Part shown: piece after piece, positions 24,201-34,477 of the stretch
Layout of the letters: each line of letters opens with the position of its first letter
Position numbering within the stretch: position 1 is the first letter of the stretch
Source: Palaemon carinicauda
Taxonomy: Eukaryota; Arthropoda; Malacostraca; Decapoda; Palaemonidae
DNA length: 64,000 nt
Direction of reading: 5' to 3'
Assembly: GCF_036898095.1 (NCBI RefSeq)
Contig: NC_090746.1
Location: 104,881,708-104,945,707 of the forward strand
Position numbers and translations under genes: made by a program
Notes under the pieces: generated by a model
Database searches by the model: none
What the model saw: only the letters and a program-made list of their open reading frames with translations
Told to the model about the DNA's origin: nothing

Positions 24201-24303
24201 AACGATCACCCAACTCACATATTTTACCTCTGCATTTAACGCAGAGCGAATGGGGATCAAGAGAGCTCTTAGGCATTCGGGTCTTACACCCACTCACACA
24301 CAT
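21282..24303 (-). pseudogene. Element B ORF1 (gag-like), broken
   Basis: Putative ORF1/gag. The probable start at 24303 begins MCVSGCKTRMP and runs into DPHSLCVKCRGKICELGD and CDEC, a Cys-rich, zinc-binding-like module shared with element C. A frameshift follows near 24145, and further frames are open at 23905-23453, 23316-22807, 22797-21886 and 21938-21474. The middle carries tandem repeats built on RDVERPxK. The C-terminal part (AFKVFNFLDWTLGALGKK, PLSSSLFPQELIREISSAL) resembles a helical capsid-like region and also occurs, damaged, in element D. The role in particle assembly is known for gag in general and is inferred here. Confidence 0.7.
22440..23060 (-). repeat. Degenerate 24-bp coding repeat in element B ORF1
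   Basis: A 24-bp unit, written on plus as roughly CGCTCGACGTCACGTTTTGC plus four bases, recurs with many substitutions. In the ORF1 frame it encodes eight-residue units such as RDVERPAK, RDVERPTK and QDVEHPTR. Spacing is regular at 24 bp near 22620-22700 and loosens outward with insertions. Confidence 0.8.
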
Positions 24304-24694
24304 CCTAAAAGTTATCGTAGGGGGTGGCCCTTTTGAAAAATTTTATGAGAGAAATCGACAAGCAAGGGTCAAAATATCAAAATCCAAACGTAATCCAAGA
24401 ATATCCAAAAGCAAATCCAAACAAGCGTGAGTCAAAACCAAAGTATTGTACATCACCAAAGTAAACAGCAATAAATCAGGTAATTGTCGAGTAGAATATC
24501 CAACAATGTTGCCGCTAGCAATGGCAGGGAAGATCTGAGGAATCATGGAATGGTTCCAGGTACCTCGCTAGGGGCGCGCAGGTGGTACACCTGGCTATCT
24601 AATCGGCGATTGGTGCGAGTTTTGAATTTTCTGCCGTGACATCAGGGACGTAAGCTATATATATAACTACCGGGTAAGTTATATGTTTAAAAAT
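24304..24694. repeat. Element B ORF1-side leader and terminal repeat
   Basis: A leader of about 200 bp (short direct repeats around AAATCCAAACG and AAGCAAATCCAAACAAG) is followed by the terminal repeat, 24500-24694. That repeat is the inverse of the left end from GATTCCTCAG inwards. The outermost bases match the internal third copy near 16310. Confidence 0.75.
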
Positions 24695-25825
24695 CAAAAG
24701 TAGCAAAAGTTTTAGCTTATATGTTTTCTTATTTATAATGGTACTACGATCAAGTATTTGTGTCACTTCAAATGTTATATGGAAATTAAAGCTATTAATT
24801 ATCCTGAAGTACAAATTCAGGTAGCATACAAACGTTACACCACTTGTGCTTAGAAGAGTGATAAACATACAAGCATTGTGGTCAAATCAAAATTATATAA
24901 CCTTTTCCTATACACCTAATAACACCAAAATTCTTATACCTTGCATGACTATGTTGAAAAAATATCATAAGTAAAATTTTCAATTGATGACAATATATTG
25001 AGTGAGATTTTATATTGAGACTTCTAGTAAATTTAGTAGGACACAAGTTAGCAAAAAACTGAGATGGTCATCAAAGTGTTTAAGTGGTGAGTTTATGATA
25101 TTTCAAGCTGCGAATAAAGTACTTATAACTTGAATTTAAGCTTTTCTCTTTGTTGACTTTTTCATAAAAAAAAAACTGACAGTAGCATTTGTGAAAGTTA
25201 AGATAGCAACAGATTTTTGGATTTATATAAAAATATTAGCACCAAAATTGAATTCTAACAACTGACTTTAACAGATTAATTGGGCAATATCAAGGCAGTC
25301 TACTTAGAGCTTCAGTGTAAACAGATCTACCTGAGAATTTTAAAAATGATCAATTCTCCCCACACCTACAACCATGGCGTGTATTTTTTGTCTTGAAGTC
25401 ACAGATCCTGAATTCCAATTACGTCGTAGAATAGAAGCTTTCTGGTGATTAATGGATATCACCATTATATCTGTCACGTCATTTGTTAATTTGAAGCAAG
25501 GGACCAACTGTATCCTGAAAATAGGATTTCATGAATAACTCATCTTCCAATTTAGGACATATTAGAAGCTATGATGGGCAAACTGAAACATATGAAATAT
25601 ATAAAAATTTCTATTAGATGTAATTATATAAAAAAAAATCTTTTTGCATTTCATACTAATTCTTTCATGAAAAAATAAGTAGAAACAATCAGACGTGCTT
25701 CCGGTATATTCGGTTTATAAAATGATTTATCGTGTGATCTAAAGAAACAATTTATATTGTATACAAGCGAAACAAAATTTAATTACTAAGTTTGCAAAAA
25801 TAGTCTTTAGTTAGAAATTAGCTTT
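24695..25825. other. AT-rich non-coding sequence at the palindrome centre, left side
   Basis: AT-rich, mirrored at 26651-27789. No gene is supported. It ends at the gap in a position that pairs with 26651, so this side of the contig stops about 325 bases short of where the other side stops. Confidence 0.7.
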
Positions 25826-26325
25826 NNNNNNNNNNNNNNNNNNNNNNNNNNNNNNNNNNNNNNNNNNNNNNNNNNNNNNNNNNNNNNNNNNNNNNNNNNN
25901 NNNNNNNNNNNNNNNNNNNNNNNNNNNNNNNNNNNNNNNNNNNNNNNNNNNNNNNNNNNNNNNNNNNNNNNNNNNNNNNNNNNNNNNNNNNNNNNNNNNN
26001 NNNNNNNNNNNNNNNNNNNNNNNNNNNNNNNNNNNNNNNNNNNNNNNNNNNNNNNNNNNNNNNNNNNNNNNNNNNNNNNNNNNNNNNNNNNNNNNNNNNN
26101 NNNNNNNNNNNNNNNNNNNNNNNNNNNNNNNNNNNNNNNNNNNNNNNNNNNNNNNNNNNNNNNNNNNNNNNNNNNNNNNNNNNNNNNNNNNNNNNNNNNN
26201 NNNNNNNNNNNNNNNNNNNNNNNNNNNNNNNNNNNNNNNNNNNNNNNNNNNNNNNNNNNNNNNNNNNNNNNNNNNNNNNNNNNNNNNNNNNNNNNNNNNN
26301 NNNNNNNNNNNNNNNNNNNNNNNNN
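25826..26325. other. Assembly gap of exactly 500 N
   Basis: All bases are N. A round 500 is a common placeholder for a gap of unknown size made when contigs are ordered into scaffolds, so the true distance and even the adjacency of the two sides are not demonstrated by sequence. Confidence 1.
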
Positions 26326-26650
26326 TTTTGAAGTTTGAAAGTTTTTTATCATGTACATAAAGGTCACATAAATAAATCAGATGAATTTTAAAATTTAATA
26401 TCTGTATATCTTAGATCTTTTGTAAATTGAACATTTTACTAGTTTATGTTAGCTAATTAGAAAAAAAAGAATAATAGGTGATATAATGATTCATTAATCT
26501 ATATTAATAAGTTAATCACTTCAATATTGAGAGTCTTGAGTTTTTCAATATTCTTATTATTACTCCTTCAATGACTAGAGACGTTCCTTATAATTTCTAG
26601 ACTGTTTAGTGCATAGCATTATCAATATTCCAATTTTCACCTGTTAAAGC
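26326..26650. other. Unpaired AT-rich centre, right side
   Basis: 325 bases that have no counterpart on the left of the gap. If the palindrome is real they are part of its spacer; if the arms are haplotypes they are simply the extra reach of the right contig. No gene is seen. Confidence 0.7.
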
Positions 26651-27796
26651 TAGTTTATAACTAAAGACTTTTTTTTTAGCAAACTTAGGAATCAAATTTG
26701 TTTCGCTTGTATACAATATAAATTGTTTCTTTAGATCAAATGATGAATCATTTTATAAACCGAATATACCGGAAGCATGTCTGCTTGTTTCTACTTATTT
26801 TCATGAAAGAATTAGTATGAAAAGCACAAAGATTTTTTTTTTTATAATTACATCTAATAGCAATTTTTATATATTTCATATGCTTCAGTTTGCCCATCAA
26901 AGCTTCTAATTTGTCCTAAATTGTAAGAGGAGTTATTCATGAAATCCTATTTTCAGGATACAGTTGGTCCCTAGCTTCAAATTAACAAATGACGTGACAG
27001 ATATAATGGTGATATCCATTAATCACCAGAAAGCTTCTATTCTACTACGTAATTGGAATTCAGGATCTGTGACTTCAAGACAAAAAATATACGCCATGGT
27101 TGTAGGTGTGGGGAGAATTGATCATTTTTTAAATTCTCATGTAGATCTGTTTAGAGTGAAGCTCTAAGTAGACTGCCTTGATATTGCCCAATTAATCTGT
27201 TAATGCCAGTTGTTAGAATTCAATTTTGGTGCTAATTTTTTTAAATAAATCCAAATTTCTGTTGCTATCTTAACGTTCACAAATGCCACTGTCCGTTTTT
27301 TTTTATGAAAAAGTCAACAAAGAGAAAAGCTTAAATTCAAGTTATGAGTACTTTATTCGCAGCTTGAAATATCATAAACTCACCACTTAAACACTTTGAT
27401 GACCATCTCAGTTTTTTTGCTAACTTGTGTCATACTAAATTTACTAGAAATCTCAATATAAAATCTCGCTCTCAATATCTTGTCATCAATTGAAAATTTT
27501 ACTTATGATATTTTTTCATTGTAGTCATGCAAGGTATAAGAATTTTGGTGTTATTAGGTGTATAGGAAAAGGTTATATAATTTTTATTTGACCACAATGC
27601 TTGTATGCTTGTCATTCTTCTAAGCACCAGTGGGATAACATTTATATGCTACCTGAATTTGTACTTCTGGATAATTAATAGCTTTAATTTCCATATAACA
27701 TTTGAAGTGACACAAACACTTGATCGTGGTACTATTATAAATCAGAAAACATATGAGCTAAAACTTTTGCTACCAATATTAGATGACTGATTTTTT

Positions 27797-30349
27797 ACAA
27801 ACAAGCATTGTGGTATCTTTAGATAAATTTTGTCTTCTTTTTACGAAATTCACTTTAAAAATATTCAATCCTATTGTATGGTATAATAGATGTTTTTAAA
27901 ACGATATATTACCACAAGTCCATATATTTAATCTTAACTTTATTTGATATATTTTTGTGACTGAAAGTTCAACTGATGACAAGTTTTTCAATCAGGCGAG
28001 CTCCTACTGGCTGAAGATCTTTTTATTCATTCTAGGGTTTCTAATCTTCATTGCATTTCTGCGATAGTGCGCTCTTGGTAGCACCTGTGAATATTACTTT
28101 ACTTACTTCTGAAGTCCCTCTTTTATGGATTTTGCTTAAGGTTGATCATTTCTCATTGGTTAATTGTTGATTGTTTGGTGAGTTGGAAATGGTAGCGTTG
28201 AGGAGTTGAGGCTTTCTATAAAATTCAAAGGATACCTAGCTTGAAACTTCATTCATAATCAAGTCTCGAAATATGACAATTTAGACTTTTTTATTTTTAT
28301 CTATCTTTACACGATAGGTTTATTGTGAGTTTTATATGGAAAATTTGAATCTAATTCTGAGATGAAAAGATGATTTCTCAGTTTAGTTTTGTTTGGATTT
28401 CAGTTCTTTTCTGAAGGAGGTCTGTCTCCTCTTCAAAGAATAGTTATAATCATTTTGCTCCATGTGTTACTGGAAGTTTTGAAATTCTAGATATCTGAAG
28501 AATTAAATGGTTTGGTAATATTAATACCTACTAATATCTAATTCTTGATTATGGTAATGATTTCTCATGTCGTTTTCTAGGGATATTCACCGTAAAGACA
28601 CCTCTTTATCTATGGTTTTCTTATTATTAATTGTAAATATGTTTAAGAAAATTAGGCAAACGGTTATGATCTAGCCATATCAATTCAAAATATTTTCCTT
28701 CATACCTAGGTTAGCAAAGTTTTACAAGACTTTTCTATGTGTCAAGATAATACCTGTCTTAAGGAAATGTTTAGGCCATTCTACCTTGCAGTTTTAAAAG
28801 GGCTAGTTTGGTTTCAATAGATCTAGAATGCTTCCTTGACTTTCTTCTTTGTGAGGAAGTGATACAGTCTGGTTTGAAGTATCTCCTTAAAGTAAATTCT
28901 AATATCCTGTGTGTTTCCTCTCGGGTCTGTTGAATCATTTTTTAGCATTCATTTCTCTATAGAGTTGTTTGTAAGTAATCCTTGTTTACATTTTTTTCAG
29001 ATAATTCTGATTTAAAGACATTTTCCAGTCACTTCCTGGTATAAAGGGTTTTCTTTAGTATTCAGGCTTTTTGTGGCACTTTCTGTTTAAAAACGTCTTG
29101 CAGAGTTCACCTTGTCTTAAAAATCTTTTCTTTGCAAAGATTTACCAAGCTTTAGTGATTGTACCCCTTAGTTCTCATTTGCTTAAAATTTCATTTGTAG
29201 CATTCCTTGATCTATGGAGTTATCTGAGGAACTTTTCAGTCATGGATTGCAGAGATATTCAGGTTCTTCAAGGTTGTTTAGGTTATTTGGGGTACTCATT
29301 AGTCTAAGAAGTAATTTTGGCAATCTTTATCCTTGGAGTTACTCGAGGAGTTTCATGGTACAATAAGCAATCTGGGTCACTAATTTGATTTACCCATTTT
29401 TAGTATTCCCTTGTATGCAGAATTTTTTGTATCGCAGGACACCACTTTGTCTATGATGATATTTTGTCCTTAATTTTTGGCCATTTGGTTAGTCATGACC
29501 CTCCTTGGTCTTTTAAATTATTTTTGGATACTCGTCTTTAGTGTTATTTAAAACACTTCTATGGAGTTGTCTTGGCACTCATTGTAATCTATAAGTTATT
29601 AGGAGCACTATATTGCCTATGAAATTATTTAGAATGATCCTATCTGTGTGGAGTTATCTACTACACACCTCGGTTTAAGGAGCGACCGTCTACAATCATT
29701 GGATTAATTATGTCATGTCACTCACTTTTTCTTGTTTCTATTCTATTAGTTTCTTATCTTTTTTTTATCACCCTAGTTTTCAAGAGTTCCAGTTTTCTTG
29801 TCAATCTTTAGGCTCCAGAGTTATCTGGCATTGCTCTGTGAATTAATATTTAATTGATGAAGTCTTTGTAATTGGTGTAGTTAAGATTTATACACATATC
29901 TAAATATTTTTCATTTATCTTTTGTGTGTGGGGGAGCCAGTTTGTTTTAAAGAGAACTTCAATATTAATGGAATTCAAGGTATGTTGCTCACATGTAGCT
30001 CCTTAAATTTTTCTTCCTATGCTATCTGCCAAACTATCATAAATTTGCTTCATCCCCTTTTGTTTCTTAAATAAGAAAATATTAAAAGAATATTCTATAA
30101 ATTTCTTGTATAGTGCTAAATGAAAACCATGGACAATAGTTACCTTATGCTTTCCTTGCATTGAAAATAATATATTCCCTTTTTAAAAGTCCGTTTTCTA
30201 AGGATAAAAAAACACTAGAATACTTCTTTTGATTTTTATATTAAAGATAAAGAATCATATTGTATCTTATATTTTTTAAATTGAATATTAGTCAAACTTC
30301 AACACAATAACTATCCTCCCTTTGCCTGTTGTAATGCTTTGTAAACAAT
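27797..30349. other. AT-rich non-coding stretch, right arm
   Basis: Counterpart of 13492-16023, with the same faint recurring motifs on the opposite strand (GGAGTTAT, TTATCTGAGGAAC). A 78-codon plus frame (29071-29307) is the mirror of the left-arm frame. Nothing else is supported. Confidence 0.5.
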
Positions 30350-30350
30350 T

Positions 30351-30430
<80 letters not shown>
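30350..30430. repeat. (CT)n microsatellite
   Basis: About 80 bp of CT dinucleotide, the counterpart of the GA tract at 13410-13491, with similar length in both arms. Confidence 0.97.
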
Positions 30431-30435
<5 letters not shown>

Positions 30436-30704
30436 TACGAGAAATTAAAGAACTTAACGTCAGTGAAGCAATGAAGAGACCACCTAATGAAACAATAGAT
30501 TAAATGGTATAGAAAGGGATAGAATATAGGCCAGTGTAGATCCATTGAACAAGAAGATTATGAAACACCAGTTGGGATACTAAAGGTCATAAGATTAAAG
30601 TTATTGAAAGGCTAGATATGAAAGGAAATATATTATTTCTTTAATGGTGTAGGACCATTAGTGTACCTTTTGCAGTCCATTGTAGGCATTGCTTAATGGT
30701 CATT

Positions 30705-31225
30705 TCAACATTCCTTCTGACCCTACCTGCAATTATACATTCCCTCTGACCCTACTGCACTTGGACGTTCCTTCTGACCCTACCTGCACTTGCAGGTTCC
30801 TTCTGACCCTACCTGCACTTGCAGGTTCCTTCTGACCCTACCTGCACTTGCAGGTTCCTTCTGACCCTACTGCACTTGGACGTTCCTTCTGACCCTACCT
30901 GCACTTGCAGGTTCCTTCTGACCCTACCTGCACTTACATGTTTCTTCTGATCCTAGCTGCACTTGCACGCTCCTCTAACCCTACCTGCACACGCACATTC
31001 TTTCTGACCCTACTTACACTTGTATGTTCCTTCTAACTCTTTCTGCAATTACACATTCCATCTGACCCTTCCTACACTTACACATTCTTTCTGACCCTAC
31101 CTACACCTGTACGTTCCTTCTGATTCTTTTTGCACTTACACATTCCTTCTGACCCTACCTACACTGGCACTTTCCTTCTGACCCTACATCCACTTGCACG
31201 TACCTTCTGACCCTACCTGCATTAA
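30705..31225. repeat. 29-bp minisatellite, right arm (about 18 units)
   Basis: Reverse complement of the left array: units of CTTCTGACCCTACCTGCACT with TGCAxGTTC. Three nearly identical units with TTGCAGGTTCC around 30785-30860 and again at 30900 look like recent local amplification within this arm, since the left arm mostly has the CACGTTCC form. Confidence 0.93.
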
Positions 31226-31922
31226 CTTTATATCCCTATACTTTAACTCCATACGGCTTCTTTCTTCCATTTTTTGATATATCAGTTAATAACAGTATGA
31301 AATATATGTTAGTATAAGAGAAATAAAGAACATTTGATGTAATATTGTTGAAATGAAGTAGAGTCCAGCTCATTAGATATTTGTGATTTGTGTATGGAAA
31401 TGTACTCTGAGACAAAAAGATTAACGATATCAAAGGTTATAGGTACAGGTTGATGCTATGGATTTAAGGGGAACAAGTATTACGGTATAATATTTGTTAT
31501 GGCAGGTATTAAAGTCAACTGATGAAATTTTAATTGCTTATCAATAAATCACTAATTGTAGTCCTATTACTTGAAATAAGGGAATATAAATGGTGTGACC
31601 GTTGACTGATATTAGAAAAGATCTCTCGTTAATTAGGAGTTTTAGAAAGCGACCTCAGCTAACAGCTGATTACTAACAATCTTCTACAGTGAACTGCATA
31701 GTTGGATGGAAATTTTTATTTCTTTAGGTCACTAAAGCCTTAGTGTAAAGTTTATCTGTTTAGCTAAAGGGAGGGAGAAGAGTTTGGAATCATATAGTTG
31801 TGAAAATAAAAGTATATTTGTGATTATATATAAAATAGATGGGATGTAAACTAAAGGTATTTAATGGCCACTCTAGCCTAAGGATACTCCTTTAAATTCC
31901 AGGTAGTTTAAGTAATGTAGCA

Positions 31923-31928
<6 letters not shown>
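31226..31928. other. AT-rich non-coding spacer, right arm
   Basis: Counterpart of 11355-11979. A 65-codon minus frame (31433-31236) has no recognisable features and no equivalent of the same length in the left arm. No gene is called. Confidence 0.55.

Positions 31929-31960
<32 letters not shown>
31929..31960. repeat. (CT)n microsatellite, short allele
   Basis: 32 bp of CT; the counterpart in the left arm (11279-11354) is more than twice as long. Confidence 0.95.
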
Positions 31961-31961
<1 letters not shown>

Positions 31962-31964
31962 GCT

Positions 31965-32690
31965 ACATAAATATACCTTGAAGAATAACATGTTAATTGT
32001 TAAAAGTAAAGGAAGATTTTATGCTCATTTTCCAATAAGGCTGAATTACGAAGAAGTTCTCTTTTATTTAAACTTAATGCTCATATCCAATTTCAGATCT
32101 CCCACTCCCCATCCTTGATCCTTCCTTACCCCAAATTTGGAAATGTTATAAAAAATACAAAGATTCTCGCCTCATATGGCCGATGAGTCTCCCACTGGCC
32201 CCCTCCTTTTTGAGTATCAGAATTTGCCATTTTATTTCTCACCACAAAAAGGGCTAAGGGGTCCATGAGGTAGACCCTGATCCTAACTAGAGTAATCACC
32301 TTTTCTTTTAGATTGTTATCTTATTCCCCATGTACAGAAGTTTTTCATTCTTTTACTGGTGTCTTGAGAGCTGTAGCTCAATGTGTTACCTTGAATATAT
32401 TGTACTTGTCAAAGGCCGACAGTCTGTACTTACAAACATGTTGGACTTTAGTTGCTTATTGATTTAGCTGTCTTGTTTGTGCAGGTTTTATCCTGACAGC
32501 CAAAGTCATGAAACATAATGGCTGTGTTATGCCCTTATTAACTTCATTAAAAGCCTCTAATTCATTAAGTTTGTAATAGTTAATCAGATTTTAGAATTTG
32601 GTAAAAATCATGTTGTTTCAATCAAATATTTCAAAATCTTTAAGAAGCTTGTATTGTAGAAGGTTATAATGTCAAATGTACAGGTTTTGG
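31965..32690. repeat. Old inverted duplication, copy 2 (right arm)
   Basis: Mirror of 10560-11275 and a diverged inverted relative of 37680-38290 in the same arm. It includes CATATGGCCGATGAGTCTCC, GGGCTAAGGGGTCCATGAGG and TTGTAGAAGGTTATAATGTC in the same order as the left-arm copy. Confidence 0.6.
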
Positions 32691-33304
32691 TACTATCATT
32701 TTCATTTCTAGTAACGTTGTATGCACTTGTGTCAGTGACAAAAACATCAAATTATTTTGTTATGATCTGTGTAATGTAAGTAGTGGAAAATCTAATGTAA
32801 AAGGATTGTGATTTAATGTGCTCCAGACATATTTATGCTCATTTTGACGTTAATGTGTAATTGATGGTAACTATTATTTCTATTTTTTCTTTCATAAAAA
32901 CTCCAAGTTCAAGTATAATCAGGATATTGAATTAAAGATTTATGATAAGTGTACTTAACATAAGTGTTTCAAGAAATTTGGTAAGAGGGTCCTTTTGAGG
33001 TCTTGCGTTTCAGAGCTTTTTATTATGGCGAGATACCTGGGCTCTCTGAAAAGGTGCACAGCTCGATTCATAAATTCCATTTTGTTTCTTGTCTCGTGTC
33101 ATTTGTGCCCATGACATGAAGGAGGGATAAATAACACTTTAATCATTTTTAGATAAATTGTGTAATAAGTTTTTTAATATGTTATTGTTGACGCAAAAGC
33201 TGTCCAGTTGTAGGTGCGTGTGTTTGTTCTTTAAAACGTGTGAAAACTTATTTGGTATGTAGTATGTTTCTAAATCGTTAACAAAAAATTCTCGTCAGGT
33301 TTGT
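32691..33304. other. Non-coding spacer, right arm
   Basis: Counterpart of 9936-10559. No open frame or RNA structure is supported. Confidence 0.55.
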
Positions 33305-34477
33305 GTGCTTTCAACTTTACCTCTTCCTTTCCATCTTTTACCGTTACATCCGCCTGTCCTCCCTTCAACTTGACCTTCTCTTCTCCAGCCTTCAATTTTA
33401 TCTCTTTTTTTTGCCTTAACTTTACCACATCCTTTCCTGCTTTCAACTTTACCTCCTTCTTTCCTGCCTTCAACTTTACCTCCTCCTTCCCTGCCTTCAA
33501 CTTTACTTCCTCTTTTCCTGCCTTTAACTTTACCTTCTCCTTTCCTGCCTTCAACTTTACCTCCTCCTTTCATGCCTTAAACTTTACCTCCTCCTTTCCT
33601 GCCTTCAACTTTACCTCCTCCTTCCCTGCCTTCAACTTTACTTCCTCTTTTCCTGCCTTTAACTTTACCTTCTCCTTTCCTGCCTTCAACTTTAACTTCT
33701 CCTTTCCTGCCTTTAACTTTATCTCCTCCTTTCCTGCCTTTAACTTTACCTCCTCCTTCTTTCCTGCCTTTAACTTTACCTCCTCCTTCTTTCCTGCCTT
33801 TAACTTTACCTCCTCCTCCTTTCCTGCCTTCAACTTTGCCTCCTCCTTTCCTGCTTTTTACTTTACCTTCTCCTTTTCTGCCTTTAACTTTACCTCCTCC
33901 TTTCCTGCCTTTAACTTTACCTCCTCCTTTCTTGCTTTTAACTTTACCTCCTCCGTTCATGCCTTTAACTTTACCTCCTCCTTTCATGCCTTCAACTTTA
34001 CCTCCTCCTCTCTTGTTTTTAACTTTACCTTCTCCTTTCCTGCCTTCAACTTTATCTTCTCCTTTCCTGCCTTCAACTTTACCTCCTCCTTTCCTGCCTT
34101 CAACTTTACCTCCTCCTTTCCTGCCTTCAACTTTACCTCCTCCTTTCCTGCCTTCAACTTTACTTCTTCTTTTCCTGCCTTTAACTTTACCTTCTCCTTT
34201 CCTGCCTTCAACTTTAACTTCTCCTTTCCTGCCTTCAGCTCTACCTTCTCCTTTCCTGCCTTCAACTTTACCTCCTCCTTTCATGCCTTAAACTTTACCT
34301 CCTCCTTTCCTGCCTTAAACTTTACCTCCTCCTTTCCTGCCTTCAACTTACCACCTCCTTTCCTGCCTTCAACTTTACCTCCTCCTTTGCTGCCTTTAAC
34401 TTTACCTTCTCCTTTCCTGCCTTCAACTTACCTCCTCCTTTGATGGGTACCTCTTCCACTCCTGCCTTCATTCTTCC
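33305..34477. repeat. 27-bp minisatellite, right arm (about 43 units)
   Basis: Reverse complement of the left array. It is open on plus from 33301 to 34443 (380 codons, PAFNFTSSF-type repeats) and on minus in runs of up to 235 codons (34284-33577, KGGGKVEGR-type). The degenerate edge units (SFPSFTVTSACPPFNL) correspond one to one with those of the left array, while the interior unit order differs, as expected when the inside of an array turns over faster than its edges. Confidence 0.93.

Larger units (their letters stand above)
16024..24694 (-). mobile_element. DIRS-like retrotransposon B (complete ends, decayed, nested LINE inside)
   Basis: Complete DIRS-like element coded on the minus strand: ORF1 (24303-21282), RT (interrupted), RNase H, tyrosine recombinase (to 16727). 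Its ends are inverted repeats of about 190 bp (16024-16205 and 24500-24694), sharing AGCTTACGTCCCTGA and TGTACCACCTGCGC. The left end has a further inverted copy of its outer segment at 16255-16325, then a direct copy at 16310-16345. The right outermost bases (GTTTAAAAATC read outward) match this third internal copy rather than the left outer end, as expected for the split-repeat DIRS design. The right arm has the empty site at 27790-27796, where only an A-rich AAAAAAT string is shared with the junctions. A CR1-like fragment lies inside at 19471-20984. Confidence 0.9.

Noticed and set aside
16024..24694. Endogenous virus as an alternative for the long multi-domain elements
   Set aside because: Tyrosine recombinase after RNase H, split inverted termini and no envelope or protease identify DIRS-like retrotransposons. 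No viral structural or replication gene is recognised anywhere in the window.
25807..26367. 186-codon frame across the gap
   Set aside because: It consists almost entirely of N bases.
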